This document shows positions 7,880 through 15,627 of a DNA stretch of 64,000 nt, piece after piece. Both the position numbers and the translations under genes were made by a program. Each line of letters opens with the position of its first letter. Position 1 is the stretch's first letter. The notes beneath the pieces are model-generated. The model was not told the DNA's origin and ran no database searches. It worked only from the letters and a program-made list of their open reading frames with translations. The DNA comes from an uncultured Oleiphilaceae bacterium (lineage in GTDB: Bacteria; Pseudomonadota; Gammaproteobacteria; Pseudomonadales; Oleiphilaceae), in assembly GCA_913060665.1 (NCBI GenBank), contig CAJXUY010000022.1, forward strand, positions 1 through 64,000, written 5' to 3'.

Positions 7880-9025
7880 TTACCTAATTTCCTTTGGTTC
7901 ATAGCTTTCTTCCGTATGAAAGATTCCCCATTGGTTTGCATAATGATCAAACTCATCAAGGCTATACATTCCTTGGCAAGCCATCGCACCAGTTTCTTGT
8001 ATTGAGTCGTTGATTAGTTTTTTGGCTAGAATAACTGTTGAGATAATAGGGATATAAGGACCAACACCGTCTTCAGCGAATAGAGTCCAATCGATTTGAA
8101 GCGGCTTTTCATTTTTACCTATACCTTTCAATGTCACTTGCATGCCGCCGTTGTCAGTACCAAAAGGTAACAATAACTCGCTGCCTTTCACTATCCACTT
8201 GGTTAATGGGGCCCAATTCTTAATGAGTTTTATTTGCACAAATTTAGACATCAAGCTCATACCATGATGAAGTAGTGATACTTCAAGGCCTGCTTGGAAG
8301 TGTACGGTTTCCGCAGAAGGGTAACGATTTGGAAATAACTCTAAATCTGGGATATCGATGTTCGCTAACCAGCGAGAACCTATTGATCCACCAAAACCTC
8401 TTTTTCGTGATTCTCCCCAGCCAAATACGTTGATCCATTCTTTGTTTCTTAATACCTTGAAAGGATGGCCTGTATAAGAAAGGATCGCTCTGATCGTTGC
8501 TTCCCCACGTTCAGCTTTATTCCCTGGTGATATAGCAAAATCTATAGTTTTCAACTTCTCGAATTGAGGCAAATAGTGATCTACGATGGTTGAAGATAAG
8601 CCAGGTACTGAACTAGCACCGCTGACAACTAACACGTTATTTTCTTCAGCCGCGGAATTAAGTTGGTTTATATCACATACGAACCGCCGATCATCTGCCA
8701 AATCTATGTAGTGACTACCAGCATTTATACAAGCTTGCGGTACGGTGTAATCTTGTCCCTGAAAGGGGCCGCCAGTATGGATAACGAGGAAAGGCTGTAA
8801 ACAATTAAGCATCTGTTCGAAATCAGGACTCTGAATATCTAATTGAGCAGGCTTCACCTTAACCTTGGACTTTCGTTGCTTTAATTGAGCGCACAGTTCG
8901 GCAGCTTTATCGAGACTTCTTCCGGATATAAAAATAGTTACGTTTGGTATATAAAGCAGGTTCTCGGCAATTCGTTTACCGAAGTTTCCATAACCCCCAA
9001 GAATGATAATGTTTTTGTTTTCCAT
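7880..9025 (-). CDS. saccharopine dehydrogenase-like NAD(P)-binding protein
   Basis: 381 residues. The N-terminal Rossmann motif is IIILGGYGNFGKRIAENL (about residues 6-23), followed by an NAD-binding fold and a C-terminal domain as in saccharopine-dehydrogenase-like or trans-acting enoyl-reductase-like proteins. VHTGGPFQGQDY and SGASSVPGLSS are typical of this group. A soluble oxidoreductase of unknown substrate. It starts 4 bases after tetR, so it is regulated with it. Confidence 0.85.
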   Translation of the reverse strand: MENKNIIILGGYGNFGKRIAENLLYIPNVTIFISGRSLDKAAELCAQLKQRKSKVKVKPAQLDIQSPDFEQMLNCLQPFLVIHTGGPFQGQDYTVPQACINAGSHYIDLADDRRFVCDINQLNSAAEENNVLVVSGASSVPGLSSTIVDHYLPQFEKLKTIDFAISPGNKAERGEATIRAILSYTGHPFKVLRNKEWINVFGWGESRKRGFGGSIGSRWLANIDIPDLELFPNRYPSAETVHFQAGLEVSLLHHGMSLMSKFVQIKLIKNWAPLTKWIVKGSELLLPFGTDNGGMQVTLKGIGKNEKPLQIDWTLFAEDGVGPYIPIISTVILAKKLINDSIQETGAMACQGMYSLDEFDHYANQWGIFHTEESYEPKEIR

Positions 9026-9029
9026 AACG

Positions 9030-9626
9030 TTATTTATTGATACTCGCTTTTATAATTTCTAATACAGATTCCGCCGCATAATTCTTTGGCATGATTTCAT
9101 TTGCTGTCGCTGAAAGCTGAAATGCACCTTCCATAGCGGAGATAACGATTGCACTTAAATGGACAACTTCTTTGCTATTAACTGACTTATTTTGCCAAAC
9201 ATCTGCAACTAACTTCTTTAGAAGGTTTAACTGTTGCTCAATTAAGCCCTGATAGATCTCTTTTATTTCTGGCTGCCTGATAGATTCTCCGGCAATGACA
9301 ACCCAAGCAGAAACCACTTGAGGCAGCTCGGTTTCACCGGTTGCTAATCTGGCGTTAATGAAAACTGTGAGCTTATCCCAAGGGTCACTTACTTCAGTTT
9401 CCATTCTATCAAGGCGTTCTGTTGCCGAAGAGGCGATCCAATTCACTAGCCCTAGCAAGATTTCTTGTTTTGTCTTGAAATGATAATGAATTAAGCCTGG
9501 TGCTAAGCCTGCTTCTTTAGCAATCGCTTGAATAGATGCTTTTTCATAACCTCGCTCAGCCATCACTCGGAGTAATGCATTAATAATCTCTTGCTTTCGC
9601 TGCTCTGTATTGGATGGCCGGCCCAT
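9030..9626 (-). CDS. TetR-family regulator (BetI-like C-terminus)
   Basis: 198 residues with an N-terminal TetR HTH (about 27-53, ASIQAIAKEAGLAPGLIHYHF) and a C-terminal ligand-binding domain resembling BetI. It is the first gene of a six-gene minus-strand unit and faces a divergent plus-strand gene. Two copies of TTGGTT-N4-AACCAA lie in the shared promoter, one 20 bases upstream of its start, so autorepression is likely. Despite the BetI resemblance, the operator differs from the BetI-like box at 35064 and no choline gene is nearby. Confidence 0.92.
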   Translation of the reverse strand: MGRPSNTEQRKQEIINALLRVMAERGYEKASIQAIAKEAGLAPGLIHYHFKTKQEILLGLVNWIASSATERLDRMETEVSDPWDKLTVFINARLATGETELPQVVSAWVVIAGESIRQPEIKEIYQGLIEQQLNLLKKLVADVWQNKSVNSKEVVHLSAIVISAMEGAFQLSATANEIMPKNYAAESVLEIIKASINK

Positions 9627-9646
9627 GAAGGTATATCTCTTTAATT

Positions 9647-9674
9647 AGTAATTTGGTTATTTAACCAAATTACT
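9647..9674. promoter_or_regulatory. palindromic operator, copy 1 (TetR site)
   Basis: Perfect 12-base arms AGTAATTTGGTT and AACCAAATTACT around a 4-base centre. It lies just upstream of the tetR start and shares its core with copy 2. Confidence 0.8.
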
Positions 9675-9713
9675 TTGCATTTCACCAGTTATTTATATAG
9701 TGTGATTTATAAG

Positions 9714-9729
9714 TTGGTTGTATAACCAA
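9714..9729. promoter_or_regulatory. palindromic operator, copy 2 (TetR site)
   Basis: TTGGTT-GTAT-AACCAA, the same core and same 4-base spacer as copy 1. Centres are 61 bases apart, close to six helical turns. It is nearer the divergent gene at 9781. Confidence 0.7.
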
Positions 9730-9780
9730 TATATTGTTTGAAAATTATTACTACGAACACTTCAGAAAAAGGCGTTTCTT

Positions 9781-10155
9781 ATGAATAAAGAGTTCAATTT
9801 AGCAACAGGCAAGCATTGCAGGCTTTTAAGGATTCGTCGTGAGCTAATTCCAAATTATTACATCCTAGCATTCCCTGTAAATCAGGGGGAGCCAACTGCT
9901 AATGAAGTGACTGAAATGCTCAATCTCGGTACCTCTCATGCTCAAAACTTAGCGTTTGAAAATGTAGGTGATGCAGAAGCTTTTTCTATTTTGTATAGCG
10001 GATACAGTTCCCGACGTGAAAAGGGGTGGCACATCCATATTGTTCTTTTGGGTAGTCGTTGGAAGAAAGCATGGCTTTATATGATTCTGTCAGGAAAGAA
10101 CATAGTTCAAGCAATTGGACTGAGAAAGGATGACGCCCCGAGGATATGTTCATGA
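9781..10155 (+). CDS. unknown protein, possibly HIT-like
   Basis: 124 residues, not confidently recognised. The segment ILYSGYSSRREKGWHIHIVL (about 71-90) resembles the last strand and HxH part of HIT-fold nucleotide-binding proteins, but the full HxHxHxx motif is absent. LGSRWKKAWLYMILSGKN follows as a conserved-looking basic and aromatic stretch. It overlaps the HD gene by 10 bases, so the two are translationally coupled. It is transcribed from the TetR-controlled divergent region. The HIT assignment is a weak inference. Confidence 0.6.
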   Translation: MNKEFNLATGKHCRLLRIRRELIPNYYILAFPVNQGEPTANEVTEMLNLGTSHAQNLAFENVGDAEAFSILYSGYSSRREKGWHIHIVLLGSRWKKAWLYMILSGKNIVQAIGLRKDDAPRICS

Positions 10156-10763
10156 ACTATGAAAGATGGCTTCTCCTGATGAAAAATTTAGGATTTGGTA
10201 AAAATCAGGATACTTATGATGGTTTGGTTAAAGCGTATTCTGAACCACACCGTTATTATCATAATAAATCTCATATAGGCACTGTTCTGGCCTATCTCGA
10301 TAGCTTTAGTGCTCTAGCAGAGAGCAAATCTGAGATTGAGTTAGCCTTATGGTTTCATGATGCAATTTATAAAACTTTCTCATCATCGAATGAAGCCGAT
10401 AGTGCTGATTGGGCCTTTAGGTTTCTGGTCAAAAACCAAGCTCGAATTGAAACTCAAAAGACCGTTCACAGCCTCATTATGGCTACTTACCATTCCCATG
10501 TTGCTAGTGGTAATGATGAGATGCTCATAACAGATATAGATCTAGCAATACTGGGAAGTGGGGAAGAGAGCTATTCACGATTCAGCACCGCAGTGAGGCA
10601 AGAGTATAAATCAGTACCTGAGTTTATTTATAAGAGAAAAAGACGAGTAGTGCTGAAGGGGTTCTTAGATAGAGATCGTATTTACACTCATGATTTATTT
10701 CATAACGAGTTTGAGGTGCGTGCTCGAGAGAATATCTGTAACGAATTGAACCAATTAAGTTGA
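10146..10763 (+). CDS. HD-superfamily metal-dependent phosphohydrolase-like protein
   Basis: 205 residues. The HD signature is visible: H in YYHNKSHIGTVL (about 37-48), HD in LALWFHDAIYKTF (about 75), an H in TYHSHVASG, and D in ITDIDLAILG. This matches the conserved bacterial HD protein of about 200 residues (COG4339-type), probably acting on a nucleotide or phosphoester. Either ATG, 10146 or 10152, could be used; both overlap the previous gene. Confidence 0.85.
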   Translation: MFMNYERWLLLMKNLGFGKNQDTYDGLVKAYSEPHRYYHNKSHIGTVLAYLDSFSALAESKSEIELALWFHDAIYKTFSSSNEADSADWAFRFLVKNQARIETQKTVHSLIMATYHSHVASGNDEMLITDIDLAILGSGEESYSRFSTAVRQEYKSVPEFIYKRKRRVVLKGFLDRDRIYTHDLFHNEFEVRARENICNELNQLS

Positions 10764-11081
10764 GGTGACGCGTGAAACACCTTTGCCCAAAAAGAGTAGA
10801 AAACTTAGTGCAATTCAAATAAACCGTGTAATAAGCCTCTAATTGGATCCTTTCGAATAAGCTGGCTGACAAAACGCTATAAGCTCAATAATGATGAAAT
10901 AAAACTTGTAAATATCCCAAACTAGGATATTAATTAAATGTTTGCTGTACAAATTATAAACAATTAGAGCTCGCTTGTTAATAAGCCCCTATTGCTAACG
11001 TAACACGCAATTTTTTGAAAGTTTTAGAACTATTGCTTCTTGGTAGTTTGGTGTTTCACAGAAACCCAAAAGGTGAATTTG
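10764..11081. other. intergenic region upstream of tnsA with repeats
   Basis: AT-rich, no gene. It contains TAATAAGCCTCTAATTG at 10829-10845, TAATAAGCCCCTATTG at 10979-10994 and an inverted CAATTAGAG at 10961-10969. The left end of the Tn7-like element would be expected here, but the site motif found at its right end is not present. Confidence 0.45.
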
Positions 11082-11720
11082 ATGAAAATTCTAAAAAGCA
11101 AGAAAGTGATTACGTGCTCACCAGTGCACTCAATCACCCGCATTCCTTCAGAGAAAAATGGTGAGCGCATAGCGACCATGTCACGTAATGAGCGCAACGT
11201 AGGCTGGAAACTCGAAACGTTAGGAGCAGTGACTTGTTATAAGTCTCAACCGTTTACCTGTGAATTCGAGATGGATGGTAAGACACGTCGTTACACACCA
11301 GACTTCGAAGTTCATTTTAAGGATATAGCGAAGCCACTGGTAATCGAGGTTAAACCAGCAAAGTTCTTAGAAGATCTTTATCTACAGAATAAACTAAAAA
11401 TTGTGGCTCGTGACCTCCCTAAACTAGGTTACAACTTCATGATAATGACTGATGGTCAAATTCCTTCACAGACGGAATATTCCAATTTTCGTTTTTTGTA
11501 CCACCACCGCTCACGCTTGCCTTCGGAGGATGTGATCAAAGAGGTTTTGTATCTTGTTCAACAAGGAGTAAATCGCGCTTGGATGTTAGATGACTATATT
11601 CAGCGTTACGACAACGAGCAAAGTTCTGTCTATGCCATGATTGCTCATGGTTACCTGTTTGCTGATATCTCCCAACCAATAGATTACCAAACTCTAGTAT
11701 CAATCACGGAGGGTGGGTAA
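11082..11720 (+). CDS. tnsA: TnsA-like transposon endonuclease
   Basis: TnsA cuts the 5' strand at the transposon ends and works with TnsB. From the ATG at 11082 (AAGGTG seven bases before it; an upstream TTG at 11040 is less likely) the product is 212 residues. The restriction-enzyme-like active site is visible as E in RNERNVGWKLETL, D in YTPDFEVHF and the E-x-K of VIEVKP, followed by a C-terminal helical domain. It leads the tnsA-orf71-tnsB-tnsC operon; its stop codon overlaps the next start (TAATG). Having TnsA implies cut-and-paste movement rather than cointegrate formation. Confidence 0.92.
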   Translation: MKILKSKKVITCSPVHSITRIPSEKNGERIATMSRNERNVGWKLETLGAVTCYKSQPFTCEFEMDGKTRRYTPDFEVHFKDIAKPLVIEVKPAKFLEDLYLQNKLKIVARDLPKLGYNFMIMTDGQIPSQTEYSNFRFLYHHRSRLPSEDVIKEVLYLVQQGVNRAWMLDDYIQRYDNEQSSVYAMIAHGYLFADISQPIDYQTLVSITEGG

Positions 11721-11935
11721 TGTTTATATTTGCAGAGCCAGGCCAATTATATATTCGCAATGGCTTGAGTTGGATCGTCGACTCTATCAATGGAAATCTC
11801 GTTAAGTCTCGTGCTGTCGACTTTGATGTTCAGGATCTCGAAATTCTGGCGCAGTTTAATCGTGAGGTTATCGCAGGGTTAATCACGTTTCCTGAATTAG
11901 CAAACGAGGCAAGTGATTGTCAGGAGGGTAATTAA
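11720..11935 (+). CDS. 71-residue protein resembling the TnsB N-terminal domain
   Basis: It has a strong ribosome site (GGAGGG, 11708-11713) and shares one base with the tnsA stop. Compared by eye with the first 60 residues of the downstream TnsB, positions line up almost without gaps: G, Y, W-x-V, I, V, R, E, F, V, G, I, P, A are identical in order (about 14 of 54). This suggests a duplicated TnsB N-terminal domain made as a separate subunit, perhaps a regulator or end-binding accessory. I know no named Tn7 component of this kind. Similarity this low needs a structural test. Confidence 0.75.
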   Translation: MFIFAEPGQLYIRNGLSWIVDSINGNLVKSRAVDFDVQDLEILAQFNREVIAGLITFPELANEASDCQEGN

Positions 11936-11936
11936 T

Positions 11937-13934
11937 ATGGCCCAGGCTGTCTGTATTGCTAATATCGGTGCTGAATATGAAATTGATAAACGTCTTTGGA
12001 AAGTAACGCATATTAAAGATGATAAGGTCGTATTGCGTTGTTCAACCAAGTCTATTGAAGCGGTGGAGTATACTTACTTTGAATTCAGTGCTGCTGTATA
12101 TGAAGGGGAAATTAAAATCCCTAACTTCGCTGTAGATTCAATTCCTTTACCTGATTATCGCTACGCTGATCTGCCGCAGCATGTGAAGCAAAAGATCTAT
12201 CGTAAAAATGCATATGTTAAACAATATGCAGTTGATAAAAATTCGAACGCTATTTCCACTGTAGAATCGATTGCGTCTGTAGCTTCGAAACTGAAAGACG
12301 TTGGTCCGCCTTCCATCAGGTCTCTAGAACGCTGGTATGAACGGTGGCAACAATTTGAAGAACACTGGATGGCATTCATCCCCAAAAAGTATCTTGAGCA
12401 TGCCTCTACACGGGTTAACCCGATTGTTGAAGAAATAATGATCGAGGCGATTGAAAGTTTATATTTGGTCAGAAACTCCAAACATTCTCTCGAGGGTGTT
12501 TGCGAGGATATCGAAGATACATTGGCAAAGCCCGAGTATGCGCACTTAGAAGAAAACGTGCCTTCTAAATCTACCATTAAGCGTCGCCTAGATCAGAAGT
12601 ATGGCCGAATTGAGATAGTGCGTAGACGAGAAGGTGAAGAAGCAGCCAAAAGGCTTGAAGAGGTACTAGGCGTTCCTGAGAGACCCACAAGAATTCTACA
12701 GTGTGTTGAAATTGATGAGACGGTTCTTGATTGCTTTATTGTTGATGAGAATGGAGTCCCGGTAGGTAGACCGACATTAGTACTGATTGTCGATGTGTAC
12801 TCGAAAATGATTACAGGAGTTTATGTAACATTTCAGAGCCCATCTGCTGCGGTTGTTCTACAAGCTATAAAGATGTCAATTTTACCCAAAGAACCCGTTA
12901 TTGCTGGCATTGAAGATATTGTCGGTATGTGGCCTTGTTACGGAATACCTGAGGGTATTAGAACCGATAATATTCGACATTATCTCAGTGTCGCCTTCGG
13001 TGAAGCGTTGTTTGATTTACAAATTGAACAGGAGCAATCACGTGTAAGAAAGCCAAAGGGAAAGGCTAGTGTTGAACGGACCTTCCTAACGGTCAATACT
13101 GGTCTCTTAAATAGCTTGCCAGGGTATGTTGATTCAATCGCTGAAAGAATTATAGATGCAAAGTTGGACCCACAGAAAACAGCAGTATTAACATTAGATG
13201 AATTTAAGGAACACCTGTTTAGATGGATAGTGAATGAACAGAATTATCGTCAGTCAGAAAGGCTTGATAATCGGCGCCCTATAGATGTGTGGAACGAAAG
13301 TTTGGCGTTACATAAACCTCTAAATAACAGGTCACTTGAGTCGCTTGACGTTTCACTTTTGCCCACAGTGAAAGATCGAACAATACAGGCAACGAAGGGT
13401 ATTAGATTCAACAAAACACAGTACACAAATACTGAGTTAGCACGCTTAAGAGCGCGTCTACTTGGTCGAAAAGACTTCAAGAAAAATACTCAAAACCCAG
13501 TTGTTAAATTTCGTTGGAATCCAGATGACCTCGGTTATATTTGGGTGCAGGATCCCGAAACCCTTCAAAACATCCAGGTCTGGACTAATGATAAGACGTA
13601 CCATGGACTCAGTGAGCAGTTGTACAAGTGCGCTAAAGAGCTCAAAGCCAGGATTCTTAATCAGGACGGTAAGCATATTTCGGTAAAAGAGGCCGTCGTT
13701 AGAACTCGCAGAGAGCTAGCCGAGATGGTGGGCGGAAAGGCTAAGGTGGCTGATAAGAAGCGTCTTGCAGCTATAACCAGCAAACTTGATCAGAAAAAGC
13801 TTGATGAACCTTACGTCAAGAATGGTAGTGATTTCGCTAGTGATATTAATAGTGGAAAACACCTGCCCAATAATCCTGAGTCGCAGCAAACTGATTTGCC
13901 GCGTTTTAACCCTAGTCGTTATATGGAGGATTAA
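11937..13934 (+). CDS. tnsB: TnsB-like DDE transposase
   Basis: 665 residues from ATG 11937, which has AGGAGGG at 11922-11928; an in-frame start at 11913 has none. TnsB binds the transposon ends and performs 3' cleavage and strand transfer. The retroviral-integrase-type core is present: D in VEIDETVLDCF, LVLIVDVYSKMITGVY, the D of IRTDNIRHY and E of KGKASVERTFL, followed by a Mu-type C-terminal beta-barrel region and a lysine-rich tail likely to contact TnsC. It begins two bases after the 71-residue gene ends, so the pair is coupled. Confidence 0.95.
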   Translation: MAQAVCIANIGAEYEIDKRLWKVTHIKDDKVVLRCSTKSIEAVEYTYFEFSAAVYEGEIKIPNFAVDSIPLPDYRYADLPQHVKQKIYRKNAYVKQYAVDKNSNAISTVESIASVASKLKDVGPPSIRSLERWYERWQQFEEHWMAFIPKKYLEHASTRVNPIVEEIMIEAIESLYLVRNSKHSLEGVCEDIEDTLAKPEYAHLEENVPSKSTIKRRLDQKYGRIEIVRRREGEEAAKRLEEVLGVPERPTRILQCVEIDETVLDCFIVDENGVPVGRPTLVLIVDVYSKMITGVYVTFQSPSAAVVLQAIKMSILPKEPVIAGIEDIVGMWPCYGIPEGIRTDNIRHYLSVAFGEALFDLQIEQEQSRVRKPKGKASVERTFLTVNTGLLNSLPGYVDSIAERIIDAKLDPQKTAVLTLDEFKEHLFRWIVNEQNYRQSERLDNRRPIDVWNESLALHKPLNNRSLESLDVSLLPTVKDRTIQATKGIRFNKTQYTNTELARLRARLLGRKDFKKNTQNPVVKFRWNPDDLGYIWVQDPETLQNIQVWTNDKTYHGLSEQLYKCAKELKARILNQDGKHISVKEAVVRTRRELAEMVGGKAKVADKKRLAAITSKLDQKKLDEPYVKNGSDFASDINSGKHLPNNPESQQTDLPRFNPSRYMED

Positions 13935-13938
13935 GTCC

Positions 13939-14916
13939 ATGGCAAACATAGTTAAGAATGCATTTGTTGAATCGCTAGGGCTTACAAGCATCATTGATGA
14001 AATTGAATCCCGGCGTGGTGAGGGGCATAAGCGCTGCCCTGATAATCTCGTTGTTGTTGGACCCTCTGGGTCCGGCAAAACCACCTTAATCAAAGAATTA
14101 GTCGAGGTGCGTTTTCCACGCACTGTCTCAGAGAATAATGATAAGGATATTGTACCGCTGTTATCCGTATCATTTCAGAAAGATAAATCTACACTTGCGA
14201 TGGTTAATGACTTAATTACTCAGCTGGGGGACCCTGAAACAGACGAAAAGGATATCGATAATGCGTATGAAAGGCTTTGGCATTTACTCGAAGCGTGTCG
14301 CGTAGAGTTCATATGCTTTGATGAGTTCCACAACATTCGCAAAGGTAAAAGTGAGCAGGTTTCGTCAGCTGCCGAGAAATTTATTAAAGATATAAATAAT
14401 CACAGTGCAGTGATAATGATCGCGTTTGGTACAGGCGAAGTTCAAGAGTTAATTACTGCAGTTGATGAACTAGATACTCGATTTGATGAGTATCTCTACA
14501 TGCCTTCTTTTTCTGTGTTTGGTGGGAAACGTCCAGAGTTTGTTAAGTACTTACTCGATTTAAGTGAATACGCAGATATAGATAACCGCGAGTTTCTATA
14601 CGAAGGCGATATGCCCGAAAGACTCTACATAACAACAGAAGCAAACCCTCGAAGAATAGCCCGGTTAATTCACAGAGCGATTAAATTGGCTAAGGATGAT
14701 AACGGTCGTAGAGAGTTAAAACATAAAGACCTATACGAAGCAGCTCAAAAATTTGGCTCATCAGATAAACAAGCTCAGGTTTTCAGGCTTAGTAAAAAGA
14801 AATTCAACAACCTTCTTGATATGGGGGAGTTTGAAGCAGCTGATCTGACGAGAACACACCAGGTTATGTCGGAATTCTTTTCTAAGAAGAGAAATTTCTT
14901 AGGTTCATATTGCTGA
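13939..14916 (+). CDS. tnsC: TnsC-like AAA+ ATPase
   Basis: 325 residues from the ATG at 13939, supported by GGAGGA at 13925-13930, five bases after the tnsB stop. An upstream in-frame ATG (13786) lies inside tnsB and is unlikely. P-loop VVGPSGSGKTTL, Walker B EFICFDEFHN and a sensor-1 stretch VIMIAFGTGE identify the family. TnsC forms ATP-dependent filaments on target DNA and links TniQ/TnsD to TnsB. The C-terminus overlaps the antisense tniQ by 35 bases, and a terminator-like palindrome follows at 14943. Confidence 0.93.
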   Translation: MANIVKNAFVESLGLTSIIDEIESRRGEGHKRCPDNLVVVGPSGSGKTTLIKELVEVRFPRTVSENNDKDIVPLLSVSFQKDKSTLAMVNDLITQLGDPETDEKDIDNAYERLWHLLEACRVEFICFDEFHNIRKGKSEQVSSAAEKFIKDINNHSAVIMIAFGTGEVQELITAVDELDTRFDEYLYMPSFSVFGGKRPEFVKYLLDLSEYADIDNREFLYEGDMPERLYITTEANPRRIARLIHRAIKLAKDDNGRRELKHKDLYEAAQKFGSSDKQAQVFRLSKKKFNNLLDMGEFEAADLTRTHQVMSEFFSKKRNFLGSYC

Positions 14917-15550
14917 ATAAAGTGAATTGCTTCATAGGCCATAAGCTAGAAAGTTCAGTTGCGACTGAGCTATCTAGCTTTTGCCGGTGCAGAGGTAATG
15001 AGTCTATTAGATTTTGCGTCTCATTAACTCGTTTGTTTAAGAAGTTTGGGCTAGAGAAGATCTCGTCTAGTGCGATGATAACTTCGGAAATCATGTCTCT
15101 AGAATGAAGAGCAAGGGGCATTTGCGGGTGGTCATGAATTGCCAACTCGTAGATATGCTCATGGCAAAAAATATATGGCTCCAGGTACCACTGGTCTTTT
15201 ATTAGGTTTGGTGTCGCCTGCTGGCAAATTGGACAGATTCTTGGAGTGGATCGAATCAAAGATGAGTCAAATAGCAAACCGTGCCAGGATATTTTGTCCG
15301 AGCAAGCTTTTGTCGCTAGCTTTGATCGAATGGTCTTTTGTTCGATCTTAAATCGACGGTGGTAATTCTCAACAAAGTTCCCTGTCACGAAGGTCGCATG
15401 ATTAGCCGGTTTTAGTTGATGGGGATGCATCAACTGCAATCTATGCGAAACGCGCAGAGGAGAGACAAGGTTTGCCTCTGCAGAGCGAAGTAAATGTCCG
15501 TAAAGTGATTCGCTAGGTCCAATTGGTGGGCGTATTAAATAGGGTTTCAT
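14882..15550 (-). CDS. tniQ: short TniQ-like protein, antisense in the tns operon
   Basis: 222 residues from the ATG at 15550 (an upstream in-frame start at 15595 is possible). The N-terminal TniQ signature is clear: MKPYLIRPPIGPSESLYGHL, then a zinc-binding CPIC (C106, C109) with CHEH (C129, H132). The second zinc ribbon and the long C-terminal region of TnsD are missing. TniQ proteins bridge target recognition and TnsC. It is convergent with tnsC and divergent from the long tniQ. Its last 30 codons run through the palindrome at 14943-14980, so its end may have been reshaped. It could be a second targeting subunit, a regulator, or a truncated copy. Confidence 0.85.
   Translation of the reverse strand: MKPYLIRPPIGPSESLYGHLLRSAEANLVSPLRVSHRLQLMHPHQLKPANHATFVTGNFVENYHRRFKIEQKTIRSKLATKACSDKISWHGLLFDSSLIRSTPRICPICQQATPNLIKDQWYLEPYIFCHEHIYELAIHDHPQMPLALHSRDMISEVIIALDEIFSSPNFLNKRVNETQNLIDSLPLHRQKLDSSVATELSSLWPMKQFTLFSNMNLRNFSS
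14943..14980 (+). terminator. 38-base near-palindrome, terminator of tnsC
   Basis: AAGCTAGA arms with further paired AG, TCAGT and ACTGA blocks (32 of 38 positions symmetrical), ending CTAGCTTTT. It lies 27 bases after the tnsC stop and reads as a Rho-independent terminator. It is inside the coding sequence of the antisense tniQ, and both strands encode SSVATELSS there. Confidence 0.65.
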
Positions 15551-15627
15551 AACTCGTATCCTGTTGTCTAAAGTTTCAGGATACGGTTCTTTCATTAGTA
15601 AAAAGATCCAAATGGTTGCGAGTTATG
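15548..15627. promoter_or_regulatory. divergent tniQ-tniQ promoter region with nested inverted repeats
   Basis: The start codons of the two divergent tniQ genes share the same context: CATAACTCG at 15548-15556 and CGAGTTATG at 15619-15627. Between them CGTATCCTG (15555-15563) pairs perfectly with CAGGATACG (15577-15585). The symmetry suggests a shared operator or an RNA structure controlling both genes. Confidence 0.6.

Noticed and set aside
7740-9110. TGTCG sequences that could be left-end TnsB sites
   Set aside because: They lie in coding sequence (about 7492, 7733, 9100) and lack the GTTTYG partner at the right distance.
13786-13938. Longer TnsC start
   Set aside because: It lies within tnsB, in another frame, while ATG 13939 has a strong ribosome site.
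13716-14123. Long antisense ORFs within the tns genes
   Set aside because: They are shadows of tnsB and tnsC; codon patterns and motifs support the plus-strand genes.
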